Counted from the stretch's first letter, positions 9,220-18,658 are shown. The stretch is 64,000 nt of DNA from Ideonella alba (GCF_018069875.1 NZ_JAGQDF010000008.1:124001-188000), one strand, 5' to 3'. Notes: generated by a model not told the origin, from the letters alone. Numbers and translations: made by a program.

Positions 9220-12198
9220 ATGCTGCTCACCCGCAGATCCGAATCCGCCGGCACGACCGCCTCCGCGTCGTCGCTGGTGTCCAGCCTGGCCCGCGGTATT
9301 TCCCGCGCCATTCCCACGATGGACCGCCGAGGCTTCCTGCGCCGCTCGGGCCTGGGCGTGGGCGCCGGCCTGGCGGCCAGCCAGCTGACCCTGGTGCAAC
9401 GCGCCGAAGCGGCCGGCGGCGCCGCCGCTGAGGGCGGCAAGAAGATCGAGGTCAAGCGCACCGTCTGCGGCCACTGCTCGGTGGGCTGCGCGGTGGACGC
9501 GGTGGTCGAGAACGGCGTCTGGGTGCGCCAGGAGCCGGTGTTCGACTCGCCGATCAACCTGGGCGCCCACTGCGCCAAGGGCGCCGCGCTGCGCGAGCAC
9601 GGCCACGGCGAGTACCGGCTCAAGTACCCGATGAAGCTGGTCGACGGCAAGTACAAGCGCATCAGCTGGGACGAGGCGCTGGACGGCATCGCCAAGAAGA
9701 TGAAGGAGCTGCGCCAGGCCAGCGGCCCGGACTCGATCTTCGTCGTGGGTTCGTCCAAGCACAACAACGAGCAGGCCTACCTGCTGCGCAAGTGGGTCAG
9801 CTTCTGGGGCACCAACAACTGTGACCACCAGGCCCGCATCTGCCACTCCACCACCGTGGCCGGCGTGGCCAACACGTGGGGGTATGGTGCGATGACCAAC
9901 TCCTACAACGACATGCAGAACGCCAAGGCGGCGCTCTACATCGGCTCCAACGCCGCCGAGGCGCACCCGGTGTCGATGCTGCACCTGCTGCATGCCAAGG
10001 AGAACGGCTGCAAGGTCATCGTCGTCGACCCGCGCTTCACCCGCACCGCGGCGCGCGCCGACCAGTTCGTGCGCATCCGCTCGGGTTCGGACATCCCCTT
10101 CCTGTTCGGTGTGATGCACCACATCTTCAAGAACGGCTGGGAAGACAAGAAGTACATCGAGGACCGCGTCTGGGGCATGGACAAGGTCAAGGAAGAGGCG
10201 CTGAAGGTCTGGACCCCGGACAAGGTCCAGGAGGCCTGCGGTGTCGATGAGGCCACCTGCTACCAGGTGGCCAAGACCATGGCCGAGAACCGCCCCAGCA
10301 CCATCGTCTGGTGCATGGGCCAGACCCAGCACACCATCGGCAACGCGATCGTGCGCGCCTCGTGCCTGCTGCAGCTGGCGCTGGGCAATGTGGGCAAGAG
10401 CGGCGGCGGCACCAACATCTTCCGCGGCCACGACAACGTGCAGGGCGCCACCGACGTGGGCCCCAACCCCGACTCGCTGCCCGGCTACTACGGCCTGGCC
10501 GAAGGCTCCTGGAAGCACTTCGCCAAGGCCTGGGGCGTCGATTTCGAGTGGATCAAGAAGCAGTACGCCTCGCCGGCGATGATGACCAAGTCGGGCATGA
10601 CGGTCTCGCGCTGGGTGGACGGCGTGCTCGAGAAGAACGAGCTGATCGACCAGGACAGCAACCTGCGCGGCCTGTTCTTCTGGGGCCATGCGCCGAACTC
10701 GCAGACCCGCGGCCTGGAAATGAAGAAGGCGATGGACAAGCTCGACCTGCTGGTCGTGGTCGATCCCTTCCCCAGCGCCACCGCGGCGATGGCGGCCATG
10801 CCCGGCGCGGCCGAGGACCTCAACCCCAAGCGCGAGGTCTACCTGCTGCCCACCACCACGCAGTTCGAGACCAGCGGCTCCTGCACCGCGTCAAACCGCT
10901 CGATCCAGTGGCGCGAGAAGGTGATCGATCCGCTGTGGGAATCGCGCACCGACCACATGATCATGTACCAGCTGGCCGAGAAGCTGGGCTTCGGTGCCGA
11001 GCTGGTCAAGAACTACAAGATGGTCGACGGCAAGGGCGGCAAGGAGCCCGAGACCGAGTCCATCCTGCGCGAGATCAACAAGTGCGTCTGGACGATTGGC
11101 TACACCGGCCAGTCGCCCGAGCGCCTGAAGGCCCACATGCGCAACATGCATGTGTTCGACGTCAAGACGCTCAAGGCCAAGGGTGGCGTCGACAAGGAAA
11201 GCGGCTACAGCCTGGACGGCGACTACTTCGGTCTGCCCTGGCCCTGCTACGGCACGCCCGAGCTGAAGCACCCGGGCTCGCCCAACCTGTACGACACCTC
11301 CAAGCACGTGATGGAGGGCGGCGGCAACTTCCGCGCGAACTTCGGTGTCGAGCGTGACGGCACCTCGCTGCTGGCCGCCGACGGCTCGCACAGCGTGGGC
11401 TGCGACCTGACCACCGGCTACCCCGAGTTCGACCACGTGCTGCTGAAGAAGCTGGGCTGGTGGGGCGAGCTCTCCGAGGCCGAGCAGAAGGCCGCCGAGG
11501 GCAAGAACTGGAAGACCGATTCGTCGGGCGGCATCATCCGCGTGGCCATGAAGAACCACGGCTGCCACCCGTTCGGCAACGCCAAGGCCCGCGCCGTGGT
11601 CTGGAACTTCCCCGACCCGGTGCCCAAGCACCGCGAGCCGCTCTACAGCACCCGGCCCGACCTGGTTGCGAAGTACCCCACGCACGACGACAAGAAGGCC
11701 TTCTGGCGCCTGCCCACGCTCTACAAGACGGTGCAGGAGAAGAACAAGGACATCGGCAAGCAGTTCCCGCTGATCATGTCCAGCGGCCGCCTGGTCGAGT
11801 ACGAGGGTGGCGGCGAGGAAACCCGCTCCAACCCCTGGCTGGCCGAACTGCAGCAGGAGATGTTCGTCGAGATCAACCCGAAGGCGGCCAACGACCGCGG
11901 CATCCGCAACGGCGACCTGGTCTGGCTGAAGACCCCGCCGATGGCTGCGGTGGCCAACTTCCCCGGCCTGAAGGTGCGCGCGCTGGTGACCGAGCGGGTG
12001 GACGCCGAGACCGTCTGGCTGCCCTTCCACTTCTCCGGCCGCTGGGGCGGTGTCGACATGGCGCCGTACTACCCCGAGGGCGCGATGCCGGTGATCCGCG
12101 GCGAAGCCATCAACACCGCCACCACCTACGGTTACGACAGCGTGACGATGATGCAAGAGACCAAGACCACGGTCTGCCAGGTCGAGCGCGTCGCCTAA
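9220..12198 (+). CDS. Formate dehydrogenase catalytic (alpha) subunit, Mo/W-bisMGD, Tat-exported
   Basis: A 992-residue DMSO-reductase-family enzyme oxidising formate to CO2. After a Tat signal (DRRGFLRRSGLGVGAGLA, residues about 34-51) comes a 4Fe-4S site: Cys83, Cys86, Cys90 and Cys118. The active-site metal ligand is Cys208 in ARICHSTTVAG, at the position of selenocysteine in E. coli FdnG; the codon is TGC, so no Sec insertion is needed. The following GAMTNSYNDMQNAK and IGSNAAEAHPVS segments are typical of FDH. Export implies a periplasmic active site, with FeS and cytochrome b subunits encoded downstream. An internal start nearer the Tat motif is possible. Confidence 0.95.
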   Translation: MLLTRRSESAGTTASASSLVSSLARGISRAIPTMDRRGFLRRSGLGVGAGLAASQLTLVQRAEAAGGAAAEGGKKIEVKRTVCGHCSVGCAVDAVVENGVWVRQEPVFDSPINLGAHCAKGAALREHGHGEYRLKYPMKLVDGKYKRISWDEALDGIAKKMKELRQASGPDSIFVVGSSKHNNEQAYLLRKWVSFWGTNNCDHQARICHSTTVAGVANTWGYGAMTNSYNDMQNAKAALYIGSNAAEAHPVSMLHLLHAKENGCKVIVVDPRFTRTAARADQFVRIRSGSDIPFLFGVMHHIFKNGWEDKKYIEDRVWGMDKVKEEALKVWTPDKVQEACGVDEATCYQVAKTMAENRPSTIVWCMGQTQHTIGNAIVRASCLLQLALGNVGKSGGGTNIFRGHDNVQGATDVGPNPDSLPGYYGLAEGSWKHFAKAWGVDFEWIKKQYASPAMMTKSGMTVSRWVDGVLEKNELIDQDSNLRGLFFWGHAPNSQTRGLEMKKAMDKLDLLVVVDPFPSATAAMAAMPGAAEDLNPKREVYLLPTTTQFETSGSCTASNRSIQWREKVIDPLWESRTDHMIMYQLAEKLGFGAELVKNYKMVDGKGGKEPETESILREINKCVWTIGYTGQSPERLKAHMRNMHVFDVKTLKAKGGVDKESGYSLDGDYFGLPWPCYGTPELKHPGSPNLYDTSKHVMEGGGNFRANFGVERDGTSLLAADGSHSVGCDLTTGYPEFDHVLLKKLGWWGELSEAEQKAAEGKNWKTDSSGGIIRVAMKNHGCHPFGNAKARAVVWNFPDPVPKHREPLYSTRPDLVAKYPTHDDKKAFWRLPTLYKTVQEKNKDIGKQFPLIMSSGRLVEYEGGGEETRSNPWLAELQQEMFVEINPKAANDRGIRNGDLVWLKTPPMAAVANFPGLKVRALVTERVDAETVWLPFHFSGRWGGVDMAPYYPEGAMPVIRGEAINTATTYGYDSVTMMQETKTTVCQVERVA

Positions 12199-12219
12199 GA
12201 ACACACGGAAAGGCACACC

Positions 12220-12834
12220 ATGGCCCGCATGAAGTTCATCTGCGACACCGAGCGTTGCATCGAGTGCAACGGGTGCGCAACCGCCTGCAAGGCGGAACAC
12301 GACATCCCCTGGGGCGTGAACCGCCGCCGCGTGGTCACGCTCAATGACGGCGTGCCCGGCGAGCGGACCATCTCGGTCGCCTGCATGCACTGCTCCGACG
12401 CGCCCTGCATGGCCGTCTGCCCGGTCGACTGCTTCTACCGCACCGACGAGGGCGTGGTGCTGCACGACAAGGACGTCTGCATCGGCTGCGGCTACTGCAG
12501 CTACGCCTGCCCCTTCGGCGCGCCGCAGTTCCCCAGCAACGGCACCTTCGGCCTGCGCGGCAAGATGGACAAGTGCACCTTCTGCGCCGGCGGTCCCGAG
12601 GACAACGGCAGCCAGGCCGAGTTCGAGAAGTACGGCCGCAACCGCCTGGCCGAAGGCAAGCTGCCGGCCTGCGCCGAGATGTGCTCGACCAAGGCCCTGC
12701 TCGCCGGCGACGGCGACGTGGTGGCCGACATCTTCCGCCAGCGCGTGCTGGTGCGCGGCAAGGGCGCCGAGGTCTGGGGCTGGACCACCGCCTACGGCCA
12801 GCCCGGCCAGGCGGCCAAGAAGGAAGGAGCCTGA
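12220..12834 (+). CDS. Formate dehydrogenase FDH3-type iron-sulfur (beta) subunit
   Basis: A 204-residue ferredoxin-like subunit with four Cys-rich motifs: CIECNGCATACKAEH, CMHCSDAPCMAVCP, CIGCGYCSYACPFG, and a split group CTFC plus CAEMC, consistent with four 4Fe-4S clusters. It passes electrons from the catalytic subunit to the cytochrome b subunit. There is no signal peptide of its own, as expected for a subunit co-exported with the Tat-bearing alpha subunit. It starts 21 bases after the alpha gene behind a GGAAAGG ribosome-binding site. Shorter than E. coli FdnH and without its C-terminal membrane helix. Confidence 0.93.
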   Translation: MARMKFICDTERCIECNGCATACKAEHDIPWGVNRRRVVTLNDGVPGERTISVACMHCSDAPCMAVCPVDCFYRTDEGVVLHDKDVCIGCGYCSYACPFGAPQFPSNGTFGLRGKMDKCTFCAGGPEDNGSQAEFEKYGRNRLAEGKLPACAEMCSTKALLAGDGDVVADIFRQRVLVRGKGAEVWGWTTAYGQPGQAAKKEGA

Positions 12835-12835
12835 G

Positions 12836-13087
12836 ATGCGCGCCACCCGCCTGATCGCGCTGAGCGCGCTGGCCCTGCTGGTCTCGGCCTGCGGCGAACG
12901 CCCGCAGACCGGTGAAGGCCCGCGCAAGAAGGCCGACACCAAGGCCGCCACCGGCACCGACAACGGCTACGCCGCCGCGGGCTGGACCAAGGGCGACGAG
13001 ACCGGCTGGAACAACCAGCTCCGCGCCCGCGCCCAGCAGGGTCAGAACGAGTACACGCGCTCGCCGGCAGCGCCCAAGACGCCATGA
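12836..13087 (+). CDS. Small predicted lipoprotein within the fdh operon
   Basis: An 83-residue protein with a lipoprotein signal: MRATRLIALSALALLVSAC, with the lipobox Cys at residue 19. The mature part is hydrophilic and lysine-rich (GEGPRKKADTKAATG, then AAAGWTKGDETGWNNQLR). It starts 1 base after the beta-subunit stop and its own stop overlaps the cytochrome b start in ATGA. Such small genes occur at this spot in Burkholderiales fdh operons; function unknown. A role in anchoring or assembling the periplasmic enzyme is inference. Confidence 0.8.
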   Translation: MRATRLIALSALALLVSACGERPQTGEGPRKKADTKAATGTDNGYAAAGWTKGDETGWNNQLRARAQQGQNEYTRSPAAPKTP

Positions 13088-14169
13088 CCGCGCTGCTGAG
13101 AGCCCTGCTGCTGGGCGCGCTGCTGGCGGCCGGTGCCGCGCAGGCGCAGGCCCCGGCGGCGTCGGCGCCTGCCGTGGCCGGCACCCCGCAGCCCGACGAC
13201 AGCAATGCCCGCCGCGCCCAGGTGCAGCCCGGCAACAACGCGCCGATGTGGCGCACCGTCAAGGACCAGGGCGGCCTGAGCACGCTGCCCGGTGCCGAGA
13301 AGGGGGTGCTGATCCAGCCCCAGGCCGACTACATCGTCGCCCAGGGCAACGCCGGCGAGGCCTGGCGCGAGGTGCGCAACCGCTGGATCATCCCCTACGG
13401 CGGCTCGCTGCTGCTGATCGTCGCGCTGGCGCTGGGCATCTTCTACTGGCGCAAGGGCGCGCTGGGCGGCCATGTGCCCGACACCGGCCGCAAGATCGAG
13501 CGCTTCACGCCGCTGGAGCGCGCCGCGCACTGGACCAATGCCGGCGCCTTCGTGGTGCTGGCCATCTCCGGCCTGACGATGGCCTTCGGCAAGTTCGTGC
13601 TGATGCCGGTGATCGGCTCGGCGCTGTTCGGCTACCTGACCTGGCTGCTCAAGACGCTGCACAACTTCGTCGGCCCGCTGTTCGCGGTGTCGCTGGTCAT
13701 CGTCATCGTCACCTTCATCAAGGACAACATTGCCAGCGCGTCCGACTTCGTCTGGCTGTCGCGCCTGGGCGGCATGCTGGGCGACAAGGAAGTGCCCTCG
13801 CACCGCTTCAACGCCGGCGAGAAGGGCATGTTCTGGTGGGGCGTGACCGTCCCCGGCCTGGTGGTGGTGGCCTCGGGCCTGGTGCTCGATAAGCTGGTGC
13901 CCGGCTTCGGCGAGGTGCGCGGCCAGATGCAGATCGCGCACATGATCCATGCCGTCGCCGCGATCGGCATGATGGCGCTGATCGCCGGCCATATCTACAT
14001 GGGCACGGTGGGCGTCAAGGGCGCGCTGGATGCGATGAAGACCGGCTACGTGGACGAAGGCTGGGCCAAGGAGCACCACGAGCTCTGGTACGACGACGTC
14101 AAGGCCGGCAAGATCCCGGCGCAGCGTTCGGCCCAACCCCTTCCCGGCGCCCCGCGCACCCAGTCCTGA
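13084..14169 (+). CDS. Formate dehydrogenase cytochrome b (gamma) subunit
   Basis: A 361-residue membrane subunit. Signal peptide at 1-20, a periplasmic segment of about 80 residues (APMWRTVKDQGGLSTLPGAEK), then membrane helices near 103-123, 152-172, 190-215, 255-275 and 298-318. Likely haem and quinone-site His residues occur in ERAAHWTNAG, KTLHNFVGPLF, IAHMIHAVAA and IAGHIYMG, matching the FdnI/FdoI cytochrome b556 family. It takes electrons from the FeS subunit to the quinone pool. It overlaps the lipoprotein gene by 4 bases and precedes a small secreted protein by 19. Confidence 0.93.
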   Translation: MTALLRALLLGALLAAGAAQAQAPAASAPAVAGTPQPDDSNARRAQVQPGNNAPMWRTVKDQGGLSTLPGAEKGVLIQPQADYIVAQGNAGEAWREVRNRWIIPYGGSLLLIVALALGIFYWRKGALGGHVPDTGRKIERFTPLERAAHWTNAGAFVVLAISGLTMAFGKFVLMPVIGSALFGYLTWLLKTLHNFVGPLFAVSLVIVIVTFIKDNIASASDFVWLSRLGGMLGDKEVPSHRFNAGEKGMFWWGVTVPGLVVVASGLVLDKLVPGFGEVRGQMQIAHMIHAVAAIGMMALIAGHIYMGTVGVKGALDAMKTGYVDEGWAKEHHELWYDDVKAGKIPAQRSAQPLPGAPRTQS

Positions 14170-14188
14170 GCGGCAGGAGACCGATCCC

Positions 14189-14545
14189 ATGAGAACCCAC
14201 ACCCTGACTGCCCTGGCCGCCACGCTGCTGCTGGCCACCACCGCGATCGCCAAGCTGCCGCCGCCCAGCGACGAGGCCAAGGCCAAGGCCGCCGAGGCTG
14301 CCGCCAAGACCGCCTGGACCGGCAAGGTCGACGCCTACCTGCTGTGCAAGTCGCAGGACAAGGTGGCCGCCGGCTACCGCGCTGCGGCCAAGAAGAACGG
14401 CAAGGACGCCGGCACCGTGGTCGAGACGCCGGCCTGCGCCGACCCCGGCCCCTTTGTCTACACGCCGCCCGCCCCGGCCTCGGGGGCGGCGTCCACTGCG
14501 GTGGCCGCGCCCGCCCCGGCTTCGGCCCCGGCGAAGAAGGGCTGA
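14189..14545 (+). CDS. Small secreted protein of the fdh operon
   Basis: A 118-residue protein with a Sec signal peptide (MRTHTLTALAATLLLATTAIA) and a mature domain containing WTGKVDAYLLCKSQDKVAAGY and VETPACADPGPFVY. Two Cys residues could form a disulfide. The tail is Ala/Pro-rich. It follows the cytochrome b gene by 19 bases with an AGGAGA ribosome-binding site and precedes fdhD by 26 bases. I do not recognise a named family. Similar short proteins sit between cytochrome b and FdhD in related fdh loci. Function unknown. Confidence 0.78.
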   Translation: MRTHTLTALAATLLLATTAIAKLPPPSDEAKAKAAEAAAKTAWTGKVDAYLLCKSQDKVAAGYRAAAKKNGKDAGTVVETPACADPGPFVYTPPAPASGAASTAVAAPAPASAPAKKG

Positions 14546-14571
14546 TCGCCGCTTCGCTACCATTGACGGCC

Positions 14572-15459
14572 ATGCCTCCGTCCGTCCGACCGATCACCGA
14601 CCCGGCCCTGTCGCCGCGCATGACCGATGCGCGCGCGCCGATGCTGCGCGAGATCGAGATCCTCGACGAGTACGGCGCGCGTCGGCGCATCCACATCCCG
14701 GCCGAGCGGCCGCTGACGGTGTTCGTCGACAAGCGCGAGCTGGTCACGCTGATGACGCTGGGCGCTTCGCCCGAGATGCTGGTGCTGGGCTACCTGCGCA
14801 ACCAGCGCCTGGTGCCCGACCTGGCGGCGGTGGAGTCGATCACCGTGGATTGGGACGTGGGCGCCGCCGCCGTGCGCACCCGCGAGGGCATCGCCGACCT
14901 TGAGCAGCGCACCGCGCGCCGAGTGGTGACCACCGGCTGCGGCCAGGGCACGGTCTTCGGCGACCTGATGGACCAGGTGGGCGCGCTGCGCCTGCCCGGG
15001 CCCGAGCTGGCCCGCATCCGCCAGGGCACGCTGGCCGGCCTGCTGGAGGTCATCCGCCAGCAGGACAGCATCCACCGCAAGGCGGGCTCGGTGCACGGCT
15101 GTGCGCTGTTCCGCGGCACTGAACTGCTGTGCTTCGTCGAGGACGTGGGCCGACACAACGCGATCGACACCATCGCCGGCTGGATGTGGCTGCATGGCGT
15201 GGACGGCGCCGACAAGGTGTTCTACACCACCGGCCGCCTGACCAGCGAGATGGTCATGAAGGCCGCGCACATGGGCGTGCCCATCGTGGTGTCGCGCAAC
15301 GGCGTCACCCACATGGGTCACGAGCTGGCCACGCGCCTGGGCATGACCCTGTTCGGCCGCGCTGCCAACAAGCACTTCCTGTGCTATTGCGGCGCCGAGC
15401 GCTTTGATTCGGAGCCCATCCCCGAGCCCGCGTCGGTGCGGGTGGTGGCGGGCGGCTGA
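14572..15459 (+). CDS. fdhD: Formate dehydrogenase sulfurtransferase FdhD
   Basis: FdhD carries sulfur from IscS to the Mo-bisMGD of formate dehydrogenase, needed for activity. The 295-residue protein has the family landmarks VDKRELVTLMTLG, GYLRNQRLV, KAGSVHGCALF, CFVEDVGRHNAIDTIAGW, FYTTGRLTSEMVMKAAHMG and VVSRNGVTHMG. The cysteine loop is RVVTTGCGQGTVFGDL: only Cys123 is present where E. coli FdhD has Cys121 and Cys124 in CxxC. ATG 14572 was chosen; 14617 is an alternative. It is last in the operon and its stop directly abuts the stop of the convergent acetoacetate-CoA ligase gene. Confidence 0.94.
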   Translation: MPPSVRPITDPALSPRMTDARAPMLREIEILDEYGARRRIHIPAERPLTVFVDKRELVTLMTLGASPEMLVLGYLRNQRLVPDLAAVESITVDWDVGAAAVRTREGIADLEQRTARRVVTTGCGQGTVFGDLMDQVGALRLPGPELARIRQGTLAGLLEVIRQQDSIHRKAGSVHGCALFRGTELLCFVEDVGRHNAIDTIAGWMWLHGVDGADKVFYTTGRLTSEMVMKAAHMGVPIVVSRNGVTHMGHELATRLGMTLFGRAANKHFLCYCGAERFDSEPIPEPASVRVVAGG

Positions 15460-17484
15460 TCAGCCTGCGCTGCGGCGCGCGGCGTAGTCGACGAACCAGT
15501 CCACCGCGGCGGCATTGGCCATCGCGTCGCGGTTCATCACCTTCGCCGGGTCGGCGCCCAGCAGCAGCTTCTTGACCGGCAGCTCCATCTTCTTGCCCGA
15601 CAGCGTGCGCGGGATGGCCGGCACCTGCAGCACCACATTGGGCACGTGGCGCGGCGACAGCGCCTCGCGGATCGTGGCCTTCAGGCGGGCCTGCAACGCG
15701 TCGTCCAGCACCGCGCCGTCGCGCAGCACCACGAAGAGGGGCATGAACGATTCGCGGCCCAGGTACTCCAGGTCGACCACCAGGCTGTCGAGCACCTCGG
15801 GCAGGGCTTCCACCGCGCGGTAGAGCTCGGCCGTGCCCATGCGCACGCCGTGGCGGTTGATGGTGGCGTCGCTGCGGCCGTAGATGATGGCGCCGGTGGC
15901 CCCGGCCTGCGGATGCGGCACCAGGCGGATCCAGTCGCCGTGGCGCCAGACGCCGGGGTACATGTCGAAGTAGCTGTCGTGCAGGCGCTGGCCGTCGGGG
16001 TCGTTCCACAGCCGCAGCGGCATTGAGGGCATCGGCGCGGTGCAGACCAGCTCGCCCACCTCGTCGACCAGCGCGCGGCCGCGGCCATCGGGGCCGGGTT
16101 CGCTCCAGGCTTCCACGCGGGCGCCCAGGCAGCGGCACTGCATCTCGCCGGCGGTGACCGGCAGCGTCGGCGCGCCGGCGATGAAGGCGCCGGCGAAATC
16201 GGTGCCGCCGCTGATGCAGGCGATCCAGATGTCGCGCCCGTCCACCTGCGGCAGCGCCTGCCAGATCCAGCGGTAGCCGTCTTCCGACAGCGGTGAGCCG
16301 GTCGAGCCCACCGCGCGCAGCGCCGACAGGTCGGCCTGCTGCTGCGGCTGCACGCCGGCCTTGGCGCAGCTGGCGTAGAAGGCCGCGCCGGCGCCGAAGA
16401 AGCTGCAGCGCGCCAGTGCCGCGAAGCGCCACAGCGTGGACCAGTCGGGCGCGCCCTGCGGCCCGCCGGGCGAACCATCGAACAGGCAGATCGTGGTGCC
16501 GCCCAGCAGGCCGGCCACCTGGCAGTTCCACATGATCCAGCCGGTGGAGCTGTACCAGTGGAAGCGGTCACCGGTGTCGGCGCTCGGGCCGATGTCGTTG
16601 TGCAGCACGCCCAGCTTCAGCGCCTCCAGCACGATGCCGCCGTGGCCGTGCACGATGGGCTTGGGCAGGCCGGTGGTGCCGCTGGAATACACCACCCACA
16701 GCGGGTGGTCGAAGGGCAGCCAGGCGGGCGCCAGGGTCTCGGTGCTGCTGGTCAGCGCAGCCCAGTCGTGCAGCGTGGCCGCGCTGCCGTCGGGCATCGC
16801 CAGCGCCTGGCCCAGCAGCGGCACCTGCACCACCTGGCGCAGCGTGGGCAGCGCCGCCACCAGCTCGGCCACCACCGCACGGCGGTCATGGGTGACGCCG
16901 CCGAAGGTGTAGCCGTCGGTGGCGATCAGCACCGCCGGCTCGATCTGCCGGAAGCGGTCGAGCACCGCCACCGGGCCCATGTCGGGCGAGCAGACCGACC
17001 AGATCGCGCCGATGCTGGCGCAGGCCAGGAAGGCGATGGCGGTCTCGGGCCGGTTGGGCAGGTAGGCCACGACCCGGTCGCCCGGGCCCACGCCCAGACG
17101 CGTCAGCGACGCGGCCACCGTGCCCACCTGGCGGCGCAGCTCGGGCCAGGACAGCGTGTGCACCGCGCCTGCCGCCAGCCCGGCTTCGTCGGTCCAGACG
17201 ATCGCCGGGTGACCGGCGGCGTGGGCGGCATCGGCACGGCGCAGCGCCTGCTGCGCGTAGTTGACCTGCGCCCCCGGAAACCAGCGCGCACCGGGCATGC
17301 GGGCGTCGGCCAGCACCGCGGTGTGCGGTGTGGGCGACTGGATGTCGAAGTACGCCCAGATCGCCTGCCAGAAGCCGGGCAGGTCGTCGACCGACCACTG
17401 CCACAGCGCGTCGTAGCTGGGAAACGCCAGGCCGCGCGTGGTTTGCAGCCAGTGCTGGAAGCGGGTGAGTTGGGCGCTCGTCAT
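15460..17484 (-). CDS. Acetoacetate-CoA ligase
   Basis: A 674-residue ANL-superfamily ligase activating acetoacetate to its CoA ester with ATP, linking ketone-body or polyhydroxybutyrate breakdown to acetyl-CoA. Motifs: VVYSSGTTGLPKPIVHGHGG near 265-285 (phosphate loop), then DRFHWYSSTGWIMWN, and the C-terminal acylation lysine region LSGKKMELPVKK near 630. The N-terminal AFPSYDALWQWSVDDLPGFW is typical of acetoacetyl-CoA synthetases and acts as a cap. It is a single gene, convergent with fdhD with no gap between the stops. Confidence 0.93.
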   Translation of the reverse strand: MTSAQLTRFQHWLQTTRGLAFPSYDALWQWSVDDLPGFWQAIWAYFDIQSPTPHTAVLADARMPGARWFPGAQVNYAQQALRRADAAHAAGHPAIVWTDEAGLAAGAVHTLSWPELRRQVGTVAASLTRLGVGPGDRVVAYLPNRPETAIAFLACASIGAIWSVCSPDMGPVAVLDRFRQIEPAVLIATDGYTFGGVTHDRRAVVAELVAALPTLRQVVQVPLLGQALAMPDGSAATLHDWAALTSSTETLAPAWLPFDHPLWVVYSSGTTGLPKPIVHGHGGIVLEALKLGVLHNDIGPSADTGDRFHWYSSTGWIMWNCQVAGLLGGTTICLFDGSPGGPQGAPDWSTLWRFAALARCSFFGAGAAFYASCAKAGVQPQQQADLSALRAVGSTGSPLSEDGYRWIWQALPQVDGRDIWIACISGGTDFAGAFIAGAPTLPVTAGEMQCRCLGARVEAWSEPGPDGRGRALVDEVGELVCTAPMPSMPLRLWNDPDGQRLHDSYFDMYPGVWRHGDWIRLVPHPQAGATGAIIYGRSDATINRHGVRMGTAELYRAVEALPEVLDSLVVDLEYLGRESFMPLFVVLRDGAVLDDALQARLKATIREALSPRHVPNVVLQVPAIPRTLSGKKMELPVKKLLLGADPAKVMNRDAMANAAAVDWFVDYAARRSAG

Positions 17485-17557
17485 CCCCTCAGGCTAGGGC
17501 CGCGGCCAGCAAGCCGCCATTGGGGCGAGCACGCGTCGCCAGTGCGACACTCGGTCC

Positions 17558-18106
17558 ATGACCACCTGCCTGGTGCTGCTGCGCGGCGTGAATGTCGGCC
17601 CCGCCAAGCGGGTGCCGATGGCCGAGCTGCGCACGCTGCTGGGCGAACTGGGCGGCGAGCGGGTGGCCACGCTGCTCAACAGCGGCAACGCGGTGGCCGA
17701 CTGGCCCCGCGCCCGGCCGGGCACGCTGGCGCCGCGGATCTCGGCGGCGCTGCGGCAGCGCTTCGGCTTCGACGTGCCCGTGGTGGTGAAGACGCTGGCC
17801 GAGGGCCAAGCCATCGCCGCCGGCATGCCCTGGCCCGAGCCGCCCGATCCCGCGCGCCTGGTGGTGGTGTTCACGGCCGATCAGGCCGACCTGGCCGCGC
17901 TGCACGCGGTCGACCCGCTGGTCGCGCCGGACGAGGCCTGGCACATCGGCGCGCAGGCCGCCTACCTGCACTGTGCCGGCGGCCTGCTGCAAAGCCGCGC
18001 GGCCGAAGCGCTGCTGGGCCGCGCCGGTGCGGCTGTGACCACGCGCAACTGGGCCACGGTGGGCAAGCTGCTGGCGCTGGCGCTGGCGCAGCGGAGCGAT
18101 CGATGA
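17558..18106 (+). CDS. DUF1697 family protein
   Basis: A 182-residue protein matching DUF1697: TTCLVLLRGVNVGPAKRVPM at the start, LRTLLGELGGERVATLLNSGN, then FGFDVPVVVKTLAEGQAI and a C-terminal TTRNWATVGKLLALA. The family has an alpha/beta fold and no assigned enzyme activity. Its stop overlaps the start of the GNAT gene in ATGA, so the two are co-translated. It lies divergent from the acetoacetate-CoA ligase gene across 73 bases. Confidence 0.88.
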   Translation: MTTCLVLLRGVNVGPAKRVPMAELRTLLGELGGERVATLLNSGNAVADWPRARPGTLAPRISAALRQRFGFDVPVVVKTLAEGQAIAAGMPWPEPPDPARLVVVFTADQADLAALHAVDPLVAPDEAWHIGAQAAYLHCAGGLLQSRAAEALLGRAGAAVTTRNWATVGKLLALALAQRSDR

Positions 18107-18588
18107 GCCTGACGCTGCGGGATTGGCAGGCTCTGGACGACGCCGGCCTGGCTGCCTTGCACGCGCTGCAGATCGACCCGGCCCAGGTCGAGTTCGCTGG
18201 CACGCTGGAACGCGCGCTGGCCTCCTGCGCCAAAGGTCCGCCCGAGGACATCGTCGGGCTGGTGATCGAGCACGGTGGCACGGTCGTCGGCTTTGTCGTG
18301 CTGCAGCGCGCCAGTCGGCAACCGGAGTGGGCGCCAGAGGGCGCGGCGGCGGTGTCGGCGATGCGCATCGATCGCCACCGCCAGGGCCAGGGGCTGGGCC
18401 GCGCTGCGCTGGCGGCGGTGGACGACTGGCTGCGCCAGCACTGGCCGCAGGTGGCCCAGGTCGCGCTGAGTGTGGACGACGGCAACGCCGCGGGGCGACG
18501 GGCCTACGCGCTGGCCGGCTACACCGAGTGCGCGCCGGCCCGGCCGGGCCGCATCGGCCTGGTGAGGTTCCTGGCCAAGGCCCTGTGA
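18103..18588 (+). CDS. GNAT-family N-acetyltransferase
   Basis: A 161-residue single-domain acetyltransferase. The acetyl-CoA pyrophosphate loop is RHRQGQGLGRAAL, preceded by the beta strand AAVSAMRID. A C-terminal VDDGNAAGRRAYALAGYTE is the usual motif B. The substrate cannot be told from sequence. It begins within the DUF1697 stop codon (ATGA), so the two are an operon. Bases 18589-18751 downstream hold the promoter region of the GntR gene. Confidence 0.88.
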   Translation: MSLTLRDWQALDDAGLAALHALQIDPAQVEFAGTLERALASCAKGPPEDIVGLVIEHGGTVVGFVVLQRASRQPEWAPEGAAAVSAMRIDRHRQGQGLGRAALAAVDDWLRQHWPQVAQVALSVDDGNAAGRRAYALAGYTECAPARPGRIGLVRFLAKAL

Positions 18589-18658
18589 TCGGCCCCGGGT
18601 GCCTGGCGCCCCGGACTGCGCGTCATCCCGGATGGTCAGGCCGGGTGCTTGGCACCAT

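Noticed and set aside
9841-9843. Selenocysteine at the formate dehydrogenase active site
   Set aside because: The codon is TGC (Cys208), not TGA, and no SECIS-like need exists.
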